Source of the DNA: Chloroflexota bacterium
GTDB lineage: Bacteria; Chloroflexota; Dehalococcoidia; Dehalococcoidales; UBA2162
Length of the DNA: 6,713 bases
Assembly: GCA_016193545.1 (NCBI GenBank)
Contig: JACPSA010000092.1
Span: 1-6,713 of the forward strand
Reading direction: 5' to 3'
Below, piece by piece: positions 5,240 through 6,713 of the stretch. The notes below the pieces were generated by a model. That model had not been told where the DNA came from. It did not search any database and saw only the letters and a program-made list of their open reading frames with translations. Position numbers and translations under genes: made by a program. Each line of letters begins with the position of its first letter. Position 1 is the stretch's first letter.

Positions 5240-6713
5240 ACTTAGCGTAATCTACCGCCCTGGTTTCCCTGAGGACGGTAACTTTGATTTGCCCCGGGTA
5301 CTCCAGCCCTTCCTCTATCTTCTTGACGATGTCCCGGGCCAGTCTCATTGCGCCCAGGTCATCGATTACTTCCGGCTTAACCAAAATGCGGATTTCCCGG
5401 CCAGCTTGAATGGCAAAGGACTTTTCAACTCCTTTGAAACCGTCGGCGATGTCCTCCAGAGCCTTCAGTCGTTTAAGATAGTTCTCCACCGATTCCCGTC
5501 TGGCGCCCGGTCTGGCGCTGCTGATAGCGTCAGCCGCTGAGATGATATAGCCCCAGAGACTGGTGGTGGGCATCTCAAAGTGGTGTTCGGCGATTCCCTG
5601 GATGACCTCGGGAGATTTTTCCCATTGCTTGACCAGGTCGGCTCCGATAGCTGTGTGAGTGCCTTCTATCTCACGGTCTACTGCCTTCCCGATGTCATGC
5701 AGCAACCCCGCTTTTTTGGCGATAGCGACGTTGGCCTCCAGCTCGGAAGCAATCATGCCAGCCAGATGGGCGACCTCGATACTATGCGTCAGGACATTCT
5801 GCCCATAGCTGGTGCGGTACTTGAGACGGCCGAGCAACCTGATTATCTCAGGGCGTAGTCCCTGTACTCCCACCTGATAGGCTGCCTGCTCGCCAGCGCT
5901 ATAGATTGCGGCTTCTACTTCTTCTTTGGTCTTGGCGACCACCTCTTCAATACGGGCCGGATGGATACGGCCGTCAACGATAAGCTTGGTTAAAGCCAGG
6001 CGGGCTACCTCCCGGCGTACCGGGTCAAAGCTGGACAGGGTTACTGCCTCAGGTGTATCGTCAATAATCAGGTCAACACCGGTAGCCTGCTCCAGGGCTC
6101 TAATATTACGGCCCTCTCGCCCGATAAGTCGGCCCTTCATTTCGTCACTGGGCAGAGGTACACTGACCACCGAGGTCTCGGATACCACATCGGAGGCTAG
6201 GCGCTGGATAACCTGGGCTAATATTTCCTGAGCTTTTCGGTCAGCTTCTTCTTTTAGCTTATGCTCCCAATCTCGAAGGCGCCTTGAGGATTCCTCTTTC
6301 ATTTCACCTTCTATCTTTTCCAGCAAGACATTCTTGGCATCGGCGGTGGTCATACTGGAGACCAGCTCGAGCTGCTTTAATTGGCGTTCTTTAATGGAGT
6401 TAGCTTCGGCGCGGATGGTCTCTATCCCCTTTTCTTTGTTAGCCAGATTGCGGTCACGCTGCTCTAGACCTTCCAGCCGGCGCTCCAGGGTCTCCGTCTT
6501 GCTGGCCAGGCGGTTCTCCTGGCGCTGTAGTTCAGAGCGTCGTTCGCGATGCTCGTTTTCAGCAGTTGCCTTGATTTTATCGGCTGTCTGTTTGGCTTCA
6601 CTGAGTATCTCCTTGGCCTCATTCTGCGCTTCGGCTGCGGTTCGAGCCGCCTTCCTCTGGGCAACGCGAAGCTGGTAAGTGATTGACATGCGCCGAAAAA
6701 CGAAGACAATTAT
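5238..6713 (-). CDS. rny: Ribonuclease Y, 5' end cut by the window edge
   Basis: Membrane-anchored endoribonuclease that starts bulk mRNA decay in many bacteria lacking RNase E. 491 residues are visible. The frame stays open to the window edge: the eight codons before the Met at 6689 read IIVFVFRR, the end of a hydrophobic segment. That Met is therefore internal, and the N-terminal transmembrane helix continues outside the window. Numbering from the edge, a long charged coiled coil spans about 18-175. The KH domain follows, with GRLIGREGRNIR at 194-205, TGVDLIIDDTPEAV after it, then a DGRIHPARIEE block. The HD domain carries H310, the H339-D340 pair in LLHDIGKA and D395 in SAADAIS. The C-terminal VTVLRETRAVDYAK is canonical. 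It is the first gene of the run rny-ymdB-PHP-plsY seen here; any promoter lies upstream of the window. Confidence 0.97.
   Translation of the reverse strand: MIVFVFRRMSITYQLRVAQRKAARTAAEAQNEAKEILSEAKQTADKIKATAENEHRERRSELQRQENRLASKTETLERRLEGLEQRDRNLANKEKGIETIRAEANSIKERQLKQLELVSSMTTADAKNVLLEKIEGEMKEESSRRLRDWEHKLKEEADRKAQEILAQVIQRLASDVVSETSVVSVPLPSDEMKGRLIGREGRNIRALEQATGVDLIIDDTPEAVTLSSFDPVRREVARLALTKLIVDGRIHPARIEEVVAKTKEEVEAAIYSAGEQAAYQVGVQGLRPEIIRLLGRLKYRTSYGQNVLTHSIEVAHLAGMIASELEANVAIAKKAGLLHDIGKAVDREIEGTHTAIGADLVKQWEKSPEVIQGIAEHHFEMPTTSLWGYIISAADAISSARPGARRESVENYLKRLKALEDIADGFKGVEKSFAIQAGREIRILVKPEVIDDLGAMRLARDIVKKIEEGLEYPGQIKVTVLRETRAVDYAK

Noticed and set aside
5926..6678. Plus-strand open frames opposite rny (for example 5926-6231 and 6334-6678)
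   Set aside because: Their Ser/Arg-rich peptides are the typical mirror of Glu/Lys/Ala-rich coiled-coil codons in RNase Y; no independent coding evidence.

Overview
The window is a compact bacterial chromosome segment of mostly housekeeping genes, interrupted by one AT-richer block. The gene order truA-rplM-rpsI, an RNase Y gene followed by ymdB, and short palindromic repeats rich in C and G tracts suggest a Chloroflexota (Dehalococcoidia-like) bacterium. That assignment is an impression from protein style and repeat type and has not been tested by a search; a Firmicutes-type relative cannot be excluded.

Layout. Bases 1-987, plus strand: the last codons of truA, then rplM (ribosomal protein uL13) and rpsI (uS9), closely spaced and probably cotranscribed. 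Bases 1018-1809, minus strand: an orphan protein of the archaeo-eukaryotic primase (AEP) type, convergent with rpsI, with visibly lower GC than its neighbours. Bases 1810-2091 have no gene. They hold a candidate promoter for the AEP gene, a roughly 146-base element with imperfect inverted ends and two perfect hairpins (MITE-like), and a candidate extended -10 promoter for the next gene. Bases 2092-2811, plus strand: an endonuclease III-related DNA glycosylase with an iron-sulfur cluster motif. Bases 2825-6713, minus strand: a four-gene run read in the order rny (cut by the window edge), ymdB, a PHP-domain phosphoesterase gene and plsY.

How the parts fit. The first block is translation machinery. 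The last block groups a membrane-anchored endoribonuclease, a 2',3'-cyclic nucleotide phosphodiesterase and a PHP phosphoesterase whose relatives act on 3',5'-bisphosphate nucleotides or RNA 5' ends, followed by the phospholipid acyltransferase PlsY. It can be read as an RNA-turnover cassette with a lipid gene appended. The segment between rpsI and the glycosylase gene looks like an insertion hotspot. The least ordinary items are the lone AEP-like protein, which has Asn at the position where Ser-Gly-x-x-Gly-x-His primases carry His, and the repeat element next to it.
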